This document shows, one piece after another, positions 49,517 through 57,739 of a stretch of 64,000 nt of DNA; within the stretch, counting starts at the first letter, position 1; every line of letters starts with the position of its first letter. The DNA is from Paraburkholderia hiiakae (GTDB taxonomy: Bacteria; Pseudomonadota; Gammaproteobacteria; Burkholderiales; Burkholderiaceae). The notes under the pieces are model-generated. The model saw only the letters and a list, made by a program, of their open reading frames with translations. It had not been told where the DNA came from and did no database searches. The position numbers and the translations under genes were made by a program. Location of the stretch: assembly GCF_904848665.1 (NCBI RefSeq), contig NZ_CAJHCQ010000001.1:186001-250000 (forward strand), read 5' to 3'.

Positions 49517-50424
49517 CGCGCGCCGCAATCCTGGTGTTAGCGCTTGTCGTCGCGGCGCTCAGCCCATGCGCTGCAAAAGCAACCGTCGCGGCCATCGACG
49601 ACGCGGGCAACACCGTCACCCTTCCCGCGCCAGCGCAGCGGGTAGTGAGCCTCGCCCCCCACGTGACCGAACTGCTCTACGCCGCGGGCGGGGGCGCGAA
49701 AGTGGTCGGCGCCGTGGCCTACAGCGATTACCCGCCGCAAGCCCAAAAGGTCCCGCGCGTGGGCGACAATCGAGCGCTCGACCTCGAACGCATCGCCGCG
49801 CTCAAGCCTGACCTCATCGTGGTCTGGCGTCACGGCAACGCGCAGCAACAGCTCGATCGCCTGCGGGACCTGCACATTCCGCTCTTTTTCAGTGAGCCGC
49901 ATAAGCTCGACGATGTCGCGACCTCGCTCACGCGCCTCGGTGTGCTGCTCGGCACCGAATCCACGGCGCAGGCTGCGGCAGGCACCTACCGCCGCGACAT
50001 CGCGCAGCTACGCGCCCGCTATGCGCAGCGCGCACCCGTGAGTGTTTTCTACGAAATCTGGGATCAGCCCCTGATGACCATCAACGGTTCGCACATGATC
50101 AGCGACGTGATCGCGCTGTGCGGCGGCCGCAACGTGTTCGCGACGCTCGATCCGCTCGTGCCGACGGTTTCCACGGAAGCCGTGCTCGCCGTCAATCCCG
50201 ATGCGATCGTCACGGCGTCGCAAGGCGCGACTTCTCCGGACCGCCCTCTGCCGAGCCTCGAGCGCTGGCGCGTCTGGCCCGCGCTCACCGCTGTTGCACG
50301 CGGCAATCTCTTCGCCATCGACGGCGATCTGCTCACGCGCCCCGCGCCGCGCATCGCCCAGGGCGCGGCGCAGCTGTGCAAGGATCTCGATCTCGCCCGC
50401 TCGCGCAACGCCGTGGCGCATTGA
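49513..50424 (+). CDS. btuF: Cobalamin ABC transporter substrate-binding protein
   Basis: A 303-residue periplasmic binding protein. The start is TTG at 49513, overlapping the cobD TGA, followed by a signal peptide (ILVLALVVAALSPCAAKA). A TonB-independent helical-backbone binding fold follows: RVVSLAPHVTELLYAAGG, YSDYPPQAQKVPRVGD and FYEIWDQPLMTINGSHMI are BtuF-like. GTG at 49534 is an alternative start. The matching permease and ATPase (btuC, btuD) are on the opposite strand at 52.9-54.8 kb. Confidence 0.92.
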   Translation: MTRAAILVLALVVAALSPCAAKATVAAIDDAGNTVTLPAPAQRVVSLAPHVTELLYAAGGGAKVVGAVAYSDYPPQAQKVPRVGDNRALDLERIAALKPDLIVVWRHGNAQQQLDRLRDLHIPLFFSEPHKLDDVATSLTRLGVLLGTESTAQAAAGTYRRDIAQLRARYAQRAPVSVFYEIWDQPLMTINGSHMISDVIALCGGRNVFATLDPLVPTVSTEAVLAVNPDAIVTASQGATSPDRPLPSLERWRVWPALTAVARGNLFAIDGDLLTRPAPRIAQGAAQLCKDLDLARSRNAVAH

Positions 50425-50445
50425 TTCGGTATCCGAAGTGACTTG

Positions 50446-51033
50446 CTAGGCATTCCAACGCGCGAGCAGCCACTGCGCGCCCAAAGCGTCATAGCGCAGG
50501 CACACGATCGCACCCATCTCCAGCGGCCAGCGCACGCAGCGCGCGAGCGGCATGCCGAGCGCGCGCGCCGTGACGGCGCGAATCACACCCGCATGCGTGA
50601 GCGCCCAAACGGTGGACTTCTCGTGCGCGTCGAGCGTGTCGAACCACCCGCTCACGCGCGCATCGAACTGCGCAACGCTCTCGCCGCCATGTTCGCGCGC
50701 GTGCTCGAAATTCGTGGCCCATGCGTCGATCTGCGCGCGCTCGATCGCGTCCCAGCGCTGCCTCTCCCACGCGCCGAAATCCATCTCCGCAAGGCGTGCT
50801 TCTGTTTGCGGCGCGTGGCCACGCATACCGGCAAGCGCCGCCGCAACGCTCGCGCAGCGCGTGAGCGGGCTCGTTTCAATCCGTTGCGGCTCGCGCACGC
50901 CGAGCACCGCGAGCCGCTCGGCGAGCAGCGCGGCCTGCTGCGTTGCGTCGCCCGCGAGCGGCACGTCGCTCGCGCCGTAGCACACGCCCGCATCCACGGC
51001 CACGGCGGGATGGCGGATCAGAACGAGATCCAC
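50446..51033 (-). CDS. cobC: Alpha-ribazole phosphatase (histidine phosphatase family)
   Basis: A 195-residue protein dephosphorylating alpha-ribazole-5'-phosphate or cobalamin-5'-phosphate. The catalytic motif is LVLIRHPAV (RHP variant of RHG) and VCYGASDVPLAG is CobC-like; the second His is in LTHAGVIRAV. The start is taken as GTG at 51033 (VDLVLIRHP), 16 bases inside cobS; the upstream frame to 51090 has no family similarity. Last gene of the minus-strand half of the cluster. Confidence 0.9.
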   Translation of the reverse strand: MDLVLIRHPAVAVDAGVCYGASDVPLAGDATQQAALLAERLAVLGVREPQRIETSPLTRCASVAAALAGMRGHAPQTEARLAEMDFGAWERQRWDAIERAQIDAWATNFEHAREHGGESVAQFDARVSGWFDTLDAHEKSTVWALTHAGVIRAVTARALGMPLARCVRWPLEMGAIVCLRYDALGAQWLLARWNA

Positions 51034-51821
51034 GCGAGCCCCACGAGGTAGATGGCGATCTCGAACACCTGTTGCGCGAAGCCGAGACAATCGCCCGTAT
51101 AGCCGCCGATGCGACGCACGAAGTAGCGCCCCAGCCCGTAGCGCAGCACGGCGAGCACGACGAGCGTCGCGACGCCCGCGCGCCAGTCAGGCGCGACGGA
51201 CCCCACCGGCCAGAACAGCCACGGCAAGCCGAACACGCACGCGCACAGCCATGCGGACAGGCTCATGCGCTGCGCAACGGGCTTGGCCTTGCCTTCGGGG
51301 CGCACATACTCGAGCGAGACGAGATAGCTGATCGCACACGCGCGGCTCGCCGCGTGAGCGGCGATCATGAGCATCGCCGCGCGCGCGGGGGGCAGCGCGG
51401 CGAGCGTCTGCCACTTGAGCGCAAGCGCCACCACGAGCCCAATCGCACCGAATGCGCCGATGCGCGAATCGTGCATGATGCGCAGCACGTCCTCACGGGT
51501 GTGCGCGCCGCCGAATGCGTCGAGGCAATCGGCGAGGCCATCCTCGTGGAAGGCGCCCGTCGCGAGGAGCGTGACAGCCATCGAAAGCAACACGGCCACG
51601 CTCGCAGGAAACACGCGCAATGCGCAAAGGTAGACGAGCGCTCCGAGCGCGCCGATCAACGCGCCGACGAGCGGAAAGTATCGCGCCGCCGCATTGAGCC
51701 ACGCGGGCTCGAAGCCCACCCAGCGCGGCACCGGCACACGCGTGAAATAGCCCAGCGCCGTGAAGAAATAACGCAGTTCCGCAAGCGGCTTCACGATGCG
51801 GCGCTCAGGCGTGGCGATCAC
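51018..51821 (-). CDS. cobS: Adenosylcobinamide-GDP ribazoletransferase
   Basis: A 267-residue membrane enzyme that joins AdoCbi-GDP with alpha-ribazole (phosphate) to form cobalamin. The conserved acidic motif is TGAFHEDGLADCLDAFGG, with MHDSRIGAFGAIGLV downstream; several transmembrane helices follow. The start is GTG at 51821, overlapping cobT by 17 bases; GTG at 51794 is an alternative. The strong overlap suggests coupled translation. Confidence 0.94.
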   Translation of the reverse strand: MIATPERRIVKPLAELRYFFTALGYFTRVPVPRWVGFEPAWLNAAARYFPLVGALIGALGALVYLCALRVFPASVAVLLSMAVTLLATGAFHEDGLADCLDAFGGAHTREDVLRIMHDSRIGAFGAIGLVVALALKWQTLAALPPARAAMLMIAAHAASRACAISYLVSLEYVRPEGKAKPVAQRMSLSAWLCACVFGLPWLFWPVGSVAPDWRAGVATLVVLAVLRYGLGRYFVRRIGGYTGDCLGFAQQVFEIAIYLVGLAWISF

Positions 51822-52869
51822 TGCGAGTGTCGACGCCAGCCGACTCGAAGCTCGCCATTTCGTTCAGGAACGCCACCGCCGCGCGCAAGAGCGGCACGGC
51901 GAGCGCCGCGCCCGTGCCCTCGCCCAGACGCAGATCGAGCGCGAGCAGTTCGCGCGCGCCGAAGTGATCGAGCATGCGCCGGTGCCCCGCTTCGTTCGAT
52001 GCGTGCGCAAACACGCAGTAGTCGCGCACGTTTGGCGCAAGCGAATCGGCCACGAGCAGCGCCGAGGTCGCGATAAAGCCGTCCACGAGAATCACCATGC
52101 GCGAGCGCGCCGCTTCGAGGTACGCGCCTGCCATCATCGCGATCTCGAAGCCGCCGAACGCGGCGAGCACGTCGAGCGGCTCGCGCGCGTCGGCATGATG
52201 CGCGAGCGCCGCCGCGAGCACATTGCGCTTTTTCGCGAGGCCCGCATTGTCGAGGCCCGTGCCACGCCCGACGCATTCGTCGATCGGCACGCCGCACAGC
52301 CGGCTCATCAGGCATGCTGCGGACGACGTGTTCGCGATGCCCATTTCGCCGAAGCCGATCACGTTCGTGCCGAGTGCCGCGTGATGGCGCACGCGCTCGG
52401 CGCCCGCCGCGAGCGCGGCGAGGGCTTCGTCGCGCGTCATGGCGCGCTCGCGCGCGAAGTTGCGCGTGCCGGGCGCGATGGGCACATCGACGAGCGTGGG
52501 CGACGGCGGCAGCGGTGTCGCCACGCCCGCGTTGACGACTTCGAGCGTGAGTCCCGCCACGCCGCTAAACGCGTTGATGGCCGCGCCCCCCGCCACGAAG
52601 TTCGCGACCATCTGCGCGGTCACGGCCTGCGGGTACGGGCTCACGCCTTCGGCGGCAATGCCGTGGTCGCCCGCGAACACGATCATCACCGGGCGCTCGA
52701 CGCTCGGGCGCGTCGTGCCCTGGATCATGCCAAGCTGGCGCGCCAGCGCTTCGAGGCGGCCGAGACTGCCGGGAGGTTTGGTCTTCGTGTCGATGAGGCG
52801 TTGCAGTTCGTCGCGCAACGAGAGGTCGAGCGGTTCGACGGCGAGCAGTTCGGTAAGCGATGACGTCAT
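51805..52869 (-). CDS. cobT: Nicotinate-nucleotide-dimethylbenzimidazole phosphoribosyltransferase
   Basis: A 354-residue enzyme activating the lower ligand base to alpha-ribazole phosphate. KTKPPGSLGRLE, VFAGDHGIAAEGVSPYPQ, FGEMGIANTSSAA and the C-terminal LRLGEGTGAALAVPLL with the catalytic Glu are present. ATG at 52869 is preferred to an in-frame ATG at 52911. Standard length. It is followed directly by cobS. Confidence 0.97.
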   Translation of the reverse strand: MTSSLTELLAVEPLDLSLRDELQRLIDTKTKPPGSLGRLEALARQLGMIQGTTRPSVERPVMIVFAGDHGIAAEGVSPYPQAVTAQMVANFVAGGAAINAFSGVAGLTLEVVNAGVATPLPPSPTLVDVPIAPGTRNFARERAMTRDEALAALAAGAERVRHHAALGTNVIGFGEMGIANTSSAACLMSRLCGVPIDECVGRGTGLDNAGLAKKRNVLAAALAHHADAREPLDVLAAFGGFEIAMMAGAYLEAARSRMVILVDGFIATSALLVADSLAPNVRDYCVFAHASNEAGHRRMLDHFGARELLALDLRLGEGTGAALAVPLLRAAVAFLNEMASFESAGVDTRSDRHA

Positions 52870-52910
52870 GGTGTATTTCGTTTCGAAGTGATGCGGGAGA
52901 AGGCATCGCA

Positions 52911-53771
52911 CTAGTGCGCGCCGTTCGGTCCCGGCGAATGCGGTGATGAAGAGGTCGACCCAAACGTGGGCACAAGCGCGGGTACAAGCGCCTCGTGCTC
53001 GCCCTCGCGTATCAGCACGAGCGGATGGCCGAATGCGGCGCTCGCGCGCTCCGGCGTGAGCACCTCGCGCACAGGGCCCGCGTGAAAGCCGCCGCGGCCG
53101 TCGAGCAGGAGCGCGTGTGTCGCGAAACGCCGCGCAAGATTGAGATCGTGGCAGGAAAACAGCACTGCGCGCGCTTCACTGCGCACCCAGCGCGAGAGCG
53201 CTTCAAGACACGCAATCTGATGATGCAGGTCGAGATGCGCAAGCGGCTCGTCGAGCAGCAGAAGCGGCGCGCCCTGACACAACGCGGCCGCAAGCGCGAC
53301 ACGCTGTCGCTCGCCGCCGGAGAGCGACAACACATCGCGCGCGGCGAACGCTTCGAGGCCGAGCGTGGCGAGCGCGTCGTGCGCGGCGGCGCGATCGGCG
53401 TCGCCTTCCCAGCCCCAGCCAGATAGATGCGGATAGCGATTGAGCAGTACGGTGTCGATCACGCTCGCGCTGAATGCGTCGCGCTGGTCCTGGGGCATCA
53501 GCGCGCGGCGCTGCGCGAGGCGCACCGGCGGCCAGTGCGCGAGCGCGATGCCCTCCACTTCCACGCGCCCCGCTGAAGGCTCGCGCAGGCCCGCGAGCGC
53601 GCCGATCAGCGTGGTCTTGCCCGCGCCATTCGCGCCCGCGACGCACCAGATTTCGCCAGCGGCAAACCTTTGCGTGAGCGAAACGACCAGCGTACGCGCG
53701 CCCGCGCGCAACGTGAGCGCGTGGGCAGCGAGCAGCGGCGTGCAGTGATCGTTCGTGGATGCGCCGCTCAT
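52911..53771 (-). CDS. btuD: Cobalamin ABC transporter ATPase
   Basis: A 286-residue ABC ATPase powering corrinoid import. Walker A GANGAGKTTL, Q-loop MPQDQRDAFSA, signature LSGGERQRVALA, Walker B LLLLDEPL and H-loop FSCHDLNLA are all present. The ATG overlaps the permease TGA (ATGA). Its C-terminal tail is Ser/Pro-rich. Assigned to cobalamin rather than iron-siderophore uptake because of its position between btuC and cobT. Confidence 0.92.
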   Translation of the reverse strand: MSGASTNDHCTPLLAAHALTLRAGARTLVVSLTQRFAAGEIWCVAGANGAGKTTLIGALAGLREPSAGRVEVEGIALAHWPPVRLAQRRALMPQDQRDAFSASVIDTVLLNRYPHLSGWGWEGDADRAAAHDALATLGLEAFAARDVLSLSGGERQRVALAAALCQGAPLLLLDEPLAHLDLHHQIACLEALSRWVRSEARAVLFSCHDLNLARRFATHALLLDGRGGFHAGPVREVLTPERASAAFGHPLVLIREGEHEALVPALVPTFGSTSSSPHSPGPNGAH

Positions 53772-54835
53772 CGTCCACGCCTCGCGAGGAGCATCCACAG
53801 GAAAACCGGCACGCCCGCGAGCGCGGTCACGACACCCACCGGCAACTGCGCGGGCGCCGCCACCGTACGCGCGACGAGGTCCGCGCCCATCACGGCCACG
53901 CCGCCGGAAAGCACAGCGGCGGGCACGAGCATACGCTGGTCGTTGCCAAACGCGAGGCGCAGCATGTGGGGCACGACGAGCCCGACGAAGCCGATGGTGC
54001 CGCCCGTCGTCACGGCCGCGGCCGCCGCGAGCGAGGCGGCAAGATAAATGCCCACGCGCAGTCGCAGCACCGGCACGCCGAGCGCCTGCGCAGCGGCGTC
54101 GCCGCGCAGCAGCACGTTGAGCATCGGCGCGGCTGGCACGACGCACGCAAGGACCACGCCAAGCATAACGAGCGCGGGCCATGGCGTGCCCGCGCCATTG
54201 AGGTCGCCCGTGAGCCAGAACAGCATGCCGCGCAGATGCGTGTCGGGCGCGAGTGTGAGCAGCAGCGTGATCACCGCGCCCCAGCCGGCCGCCGTCACAG
54301 CGCCCGTCAACAGAAGCCGCGGCGAGCTGTCCTGCGGCTCGCCGCGCCACAACTCGCGGCGTGCGAGGCCGAGCACGAGCAGGATCGAAACGAACGCCCC
54401 CGCACATGCGCTCGCCTGCACGCCCCACCACGCCACGCCCGCAATCATCGCCACCAGTGCGAACGCGGCAGCGCCGCCCGAAACGCCGAGCACGTAGGGT
54501 TCCGCAAGCGGATTGCGCAGCAGCACCTGCAACAGCGCGCCCGCTAGCGCGAGCAGCGCGCCGCATGCAAAGCCCGCCAACGCGCGCGGCAAGCGCAGCG
54601 TGCGCACGATTTCAATCGCCATGTCGGGTGCGCCGTGTGCGGGGGTGAGCGCAGCCAGCGCCTGCGCAAACGTCACGCTCACGCTGCCTGTTGCGAGCGA
54701 TGCGGCGAACACCACAAGCGCCGCCGCGGCGAGCGCGCCCCAGATCATGCATGCGCGGCGCGCGCTCATCGAGCGACGCGGCAGCGCGCGCAGCGGCGGC
54801 ACAGCATGGGACTCATCGCGACTCATGGAACGCAT
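53768..54835 (-). CDS. btuC: Cobalamin ABC transporter permease (FecCD family)
   Basis: A 355-residue FecCD-type permease with about ten helices. RLPRALAGFACGALLALAGA, NPLAEPYVLGVSGGAA and GTIGFVGLVVPHMLRL are diagnostic. Two ATGs (54835 and 54826) are possible starts, neither with a good Shine-Dalgarno. It is the first gene of a btuC-btuD-cobT-cobS-cobC transcript. Specificity for cobalamin is inferred from context. Confidence 0.92.
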   Translation of the reverse strand: MRSMSRDESHAVPPLRALPRRSMSARRACMIWGALAAAALVVFAASLATGSVSVTFAQALAALTPAHGAPDMAIEIVRTLRLPRALAGFACGALLALAGALLQVLLRNPLAEPYVLGVSGGAAAFALVAMIAGVAWWGVQASACAGAFVSILLVLGLARRELWRGEPQDSSPRLLLTGAVTAAGWGAVITLLLTLAPDTHLRGMLFWLTGDLNGAGTPWPALVMLGVVLACVVPAAPMLNVLLRGDAAAQALGVPVLRLRVGIYLAASLAAAAAVTTGGTIGFVGLVVPHMLRLAFGNDQRMLVPAAVLSGGVAVMGADLVARTVAAPAQLPVGVVTALAGVPVFLWMLLARRGR

Positions 54836-55216
54836 CGAGGGAACTCAGCGGCGGATCTCAATCAAGCTCACACAGAAAGACGGCAGGGATATCGCAGGGC
54901 ACGACAGAGCGCAGTATTTTTGTCGCTAAAGATTCTGCATGATGCGTGGCAGAAGCGGCATGGCAAAAGCCGTTCACAAAAGCATTGGCAAAAGGCCATG
55001 AATCCGTGATGTTATAACGCGCGGAGCATGATCGAGACGACACGCTGCGCGCGCGGCCTTGGCAAATTACGTTCCCGCCCGGCCTATGCGGCACACGTAT
55101 CGAGGGATTCGAGCCTGATTCGGGTAAGAAGCCGGGTTGTTACGTCTGGAAACGACACAATTATCAAAATACACGTTAATCCGCGCTAGAATGCCTGTCT
55201 TTAGAGGACGCAGCAC
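54836..55216. other. Divergent gap between btuC and the zapB-like gene (381 bases)
   Basis: No gene is visible. For the plus strand, TAGAAT at 55187-55192 is a good -10 for the zapB-like/zapA transcript, and agagga precedes its ATG. For btuC, gttata at 55011-55016 reads TATAAC on the minus strand, a possible -10. A set of imperfect 12-base repeats near tggcaaaagccg occurs at 54947-54958, 54961-54972, 54974-54985 and 54986-54997. No cobalamin riboswitch B12-box (GCCACTG) is seen on the minus strand. Confidence 0.5.
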
Positions 55217-55570
55217 ATGCTCAACGAACTCGAAACACTCTCACAAAACATCGGGCGGCTGATCGAGATTAATCAGCGCCAACACGAAGCACGCCTCGCA
55301 CTCGAAGAGCAACTCGCGCAGCTGCGTGCGCAATGCGAAGAAACACGCACCGAACTCGAACAGGTCCGCGAGGAGCGCGCCGCGCTGCAAGCAGAGCGCG
55401 ATGCACTCTCGGCCAAGATCGACGATGCGCAGGTGCGTCTGAACGCGATCCTCGAAAAGCTGCCGCGCGCACGCACAGGTAATGAGCGCGACAATCAGCT
55501 CGATCTGCTTGAGCCGTCGCAGAGCAACGACGACGACAGCAACGCGGCCCGCCACGGAGAAAATGCATGA
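55217..55570 (+). CDS. Coiled-coil protein upstream of zapA (ZapB-like)
   Basis: A 117-residue, almost wholly alpha-helical coiled-coil protein: LEEQLAQLRAQCEETRTELE followed by VREERAALQAERDALSAK heptads, then a polar tail. This is the position and type of the small gene often found just before zapA in proteobacteria (TIGR02449-like). A role with ZapA/FtsZ is inferred from location and structure only. Its TGA overlaps the zapA ATG (ATGA), so both are co-translated. Confidence 0.8.
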   Translation: MLNELETLSQNIGRLIEINQRQHEARLALEEQLAQLRAQCEETRTELEQVREERAALQAERDALSAKIDDAQVRLNAILEKLPRARTGNERDNQLDLLEPSQSNDDDSNAARHGENA

Positions 55571-55881
55571 CCACCAAGCAGATCGAAGCGACGATACTCG
55601 GCCAAACCTATCGCCTCGTCTGTTCGCCGGAAACGGAACAGGCGCTGCTCGAAGCCGTAGCACGCGTGGACGCCGAAATGTCGAAGATCCGCAATCACAG
55701 CAACGTGCGCGGCACCGATCGCATCGCCGTCATGGCAGCGCTCTCGCTCGCTTCGGAACTGCTGCGCCTGCAAACCAGCGTGCGACACGGAGAAGCATTC
55801 CCAGCCGAAGAAATCCGTCGTACAATGCGCCAAATGAATGAACAACTTGGCGCTGTGATTCACCAGTACGGTGTGCAATAA
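55567..55881 (+). CDS. zapA: Cell division protein ZapA
   Basis: A 104-residue FtsZ-ring-stabilising protein. The N-terminal QIEATILGQTYRLVCSPETE, LLEAVARVDAEMSKIR and the IAVMAALSLASELLRL helix are family-typical, with a C-terminal coiled coil. It is immediately followed by 6S RNA, a linkage known across beta- and gammaproteobacteria. Confidence 0.95.
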   Translation: MTTKQIEATILGQTYRLVCSPETEQALLEAVARVDAEMSKIRNHSNVRGTDRIAVMAALSLASELLRLQTSVRHGEAFPAEEIRRTMRQMNEQLGAVIHQYGVQ

Positions 55882-55937
55882 GCGCAGTTTCAGGCGCCAA
55901 GGTGCGGTATGATGTTGTTCATAGGTAGCGTTGATTT

Positions 55938-55961
55938 GTTTAGAAACGCGCGTTTCTAAAC
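55938..55961. repeat. 24-bp perfect palindrome upstream of 6S RNA
   Basis: The half-site gtttagaaacgc (55938-55949) is followed by its exact reverse complement (55950-55961), with no spacer. It lies 57 bases after zapA and about 25 bases before the predicted 6S RNA 5' end, overlapping the -35 region of its promoter. There is no T-run, so it is not an ordinary terminator. Confidence 0.92.
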
Positions 55962-55985
55962 ACGCTGCCAACCAGTTTAGTCAGC

Positions 55986-56162
55986 TTCCCTGCCTGGTTC
56001 GCCAAGGTCATATATTCCTTGAACCAATGCCATGTGCACGGTTGCGGAAATTTGTAGCACGGGCGTGCGCGTCACACAGTCTGATGTACCCGAAGTGCTG
56101 CTAACTGCGACCAATTCTGAACCCTCGGTTCAGGATGCCGGCCTAGCGGCTATGGCGGGGAC
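55986..56162 (+). ncRNA. ssrS: 6S RNA (ssrS), regulator of RNA polymerase
   Basis: About 177 bases immediately downstream of zapA, the conserved location of ssrS. The 5' ccctgcc (55988-55994) pairs with 3' ggcgggg (56154-56160) to close the long hairpin. Internal segments such as ccttgaacc, gtagcacgggcgtgcg, acccgaagtgctgctaactgcgacc and ggttcaggatgccgg match my recollection of the betaproteobacterial 6S consensus. A -10-like TTTAGT at 55976-55981 fits a start near 55988, and a terminator follows at 56169. 6S RNA mimics an open promoter and binds sigma-70 RNA polymerase in stationary phase. Ends are approximate. Confidence 0.87.
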
Positions 56163-56168
56163 CTATTC

Positions 56169-56202
56169 AAACGGCATCGGACCACAGTCCGATGCCGTTT
56201 TC
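56169..56202 (+). terminator. Terminator of 6S RNA
   Basis: A 13-bp stem (aaacggcatcgga at 56169-56181, tccgatgccgttt at 56188-56200) ends in a short T-run. It directly follows the ssrS 3' end. Confidence 0.82.
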
Positions 56203-56278
56203 CATTGTGCGGCCCGCATTTGCGTTTTTTCTGGCATGCACGCTCGCCCCTCTCCCCTTTCGACGTGAACTTCGACTC

Positions 56279-56737
56279 ATGCGCTACTGGCTAATGAAGT
56301 CCGAACCCGACGAAGCAAGCATCGACGACCTCGCAAACGCGCCGCAGCGCACGCTGCCCTGGACCGGCGTACGAAACTACCAGGCGCGCAATTTCATGCG
56401 CGACACCATGCAGCAAGGCGACGGCGTGCTGTTCTATCACTCGAGTTGCCCCGAGCCCGGTATCGCGGGTATCGCGCAGGTGTCGTCCACGGCCTACCCC
56501 GACCCCACGCAGTTCGATCCGAAAAGCCCTTACTACGACGCAAAATCGACGCAAGAGAATCCGCGCTGGATGCTCGTCGACGTGGTGTTCAAGAAGAAGT
56601 GTCCGCTGATTGCTCTGGCCGCCTTGCGCGAGCACGAGGAACTCGCGGACATGCGTGTGCTCGCCAAAGGCAATCGCCTTTCGATCACGCCGGTCACCAC
56701 GGCCGAGTGGAACTTCATCACGAAACATCTGATGTGA
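56279..56737 (+). CDS. EVE-domain protein
   Basis: A 152-residue single EVE domain (PUA-like fold), containing MRYWLMKSEPDEASIDDL, WTGVRNYQARNFMR and FYHSSCPEPGIAGIAQV. EVE domains recognise modified bases in nucleic acid; in stand-alone form the role is unresolved. ATG at 56279 is preferred to an in-frame ATG at 56192, which would fall in the 6S RNA terminator. The 3' end meets the promoter region of the next gene. Confidence 0.92.
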   Translation: MRYWLMKSEPDEASIDDLANAPQRTLPWTGVRNYQARNFMRDTMQQGDGVLFYHSSCPEPGIAGIAQVSSTAYPDPTQFDPKSPYYDAKSTQENPRWMLVDVVFKKKCPLIALAALREHEELADMRVLAKGNRLSITPVTTAEWNFITKHLM

Positions 56738-56905
56738 TGCGGTTTCGACGCGGCCTGGCTGGGGCTGGCCGCGTCTCGCCGATTGCGGATCGGGCACGCA
56801 CACAGCATCCGCGCGCGACTTCAAGCACAATCGCGCACAGTCGCGCGTCGTTCCTTCGCCATTACATGTGCCTCGCGCGCGACGCAAGTTCTGCAAGGAG
56901 CCTCA

Positions 56906-57640
56906 ATGAACCGAAAAACCGCCGTCACGCTCGCCGCCGCATTCGCTGCCGCCCTCCCCCTCTCCATGATGCTCGCGCCGGGCGCCGCGTTCGCGCAGAG
57001 CGACGCGCGTTTCCAGCAACCCTCGGGCGTGCTTTCGCTTTCCGCGCAGGCCAGCGCCGAAGTACCTCAAGACGTCGTCAACATTACGCTGTTCTACGAA
57101 CAGGAAGCGAGTGATCCCGCCTCGCTCACGGCAACGCTCAATCAGCGCGCCGACGCCGCGCTCCAACGCGCGAGAGGCGTCGCGGGCGTGACCGCGCACT
57201 CGGGCCAGTTCTCGATCTTCCCTTCCACGGATCGCGACGGGCGCATCTCAGCCTGGCGCGGCCGCACGGAAGTCGTGCTCGAGTCGCATGATTTCGCGGC
57301 GGCGTCGAAGCTCGCCGGCGATCTCTCATCGATCATGCAGGTGGGCAACGTGCAGTTCTCGCTGTCGCCCGAGGCGCAACGTGCCGCCGAGCAAAAACTG
57401 TCGGGCCAGGCCATCGCCTCGTTTCGCGACCAGGCCCTCTCGGCCACGCGCGCGTTCGGCTACAGCACTTACACGATTCGCGACGTGAACGTGGGACACT
57501 CGGGCGTGATGCCGCGCCCCATGATGATGATGAGCGCGCGCGCCGCTACGGCTGACGCGAAGATGTCGTCGCCCGTGCCGCTCGAAGGCGGCACATCCAC
57601 GGTGACGGTCAATGTCTCCGGGTCGGTGCAGATGAAGTAA
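56906..57640 (+). CDS. Periplasmic SIMPL-domain (DUF541) protein
   Basis: A 244-residue exported protein. A signal peptide ends at AAFAQ; the SIMPL domain (about residues 45-240) includes LSLSAQASAEVPQDVVNITL and SGQFSIFPSTDRDGRISAWRG and ends in VTVNVSGSVQM. Related to E. coli YggE, linked with oxidative stress; the molecular role is undefined. AAGGAG at 56895-56900 fixes the start. It has its own terminator. Confidence 0.9.
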   Translation: MNRKTAVTLAAAFAAALPLSMMLAPGAAFAQSDARFQQPSGVLSLSAQASAEVPQDVVNITLFYEQEASDPASLTATLNQRADAALQRARGVAGVTAHSGQFSIFPSTDRDGRISAWRGRTEVVLESHDFAAASKLAGDLSSIMQVGNVQFSLSPEAQRAAEQKLSGQAIASFRDQALSATRAFGYSTYTIRDVNVGHSGVMPRPMMMMSARAATADAKMSSPVPLEGGTSTVTVNVSGSVQMK

Positions 57641-57674
57641 GGCGCGCCATACAAGCCGATCAGGCACGCAAGTA

Positions 57675-57706
57675 AAAAAGGCCACGGCGAAAACCGTGGC
57701 CTTTTT
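57675..57706. terminator. Bidirectional terminator between the SIMPL gene and lgt
   Basis: aaaaaggccacgg (57675-57687) pairs with ccgtggccttttt (57694-57706) around a cgaaaa loop, with runs suited to both strands. Confidence 0.88.
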
Positions 57707-57739
57707 CATGGGCTAAAGCGCGTGGTGCGTGTGCGCGTG

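Noticed and set aside
55105..55115. tRNA T-arm-like sequence (GGCTCGAATCC on the minus strand)
   Set aside because: No acceptor, D-arm or anticodon stem can be assembled around it, so there is no tRNA gene or att site.
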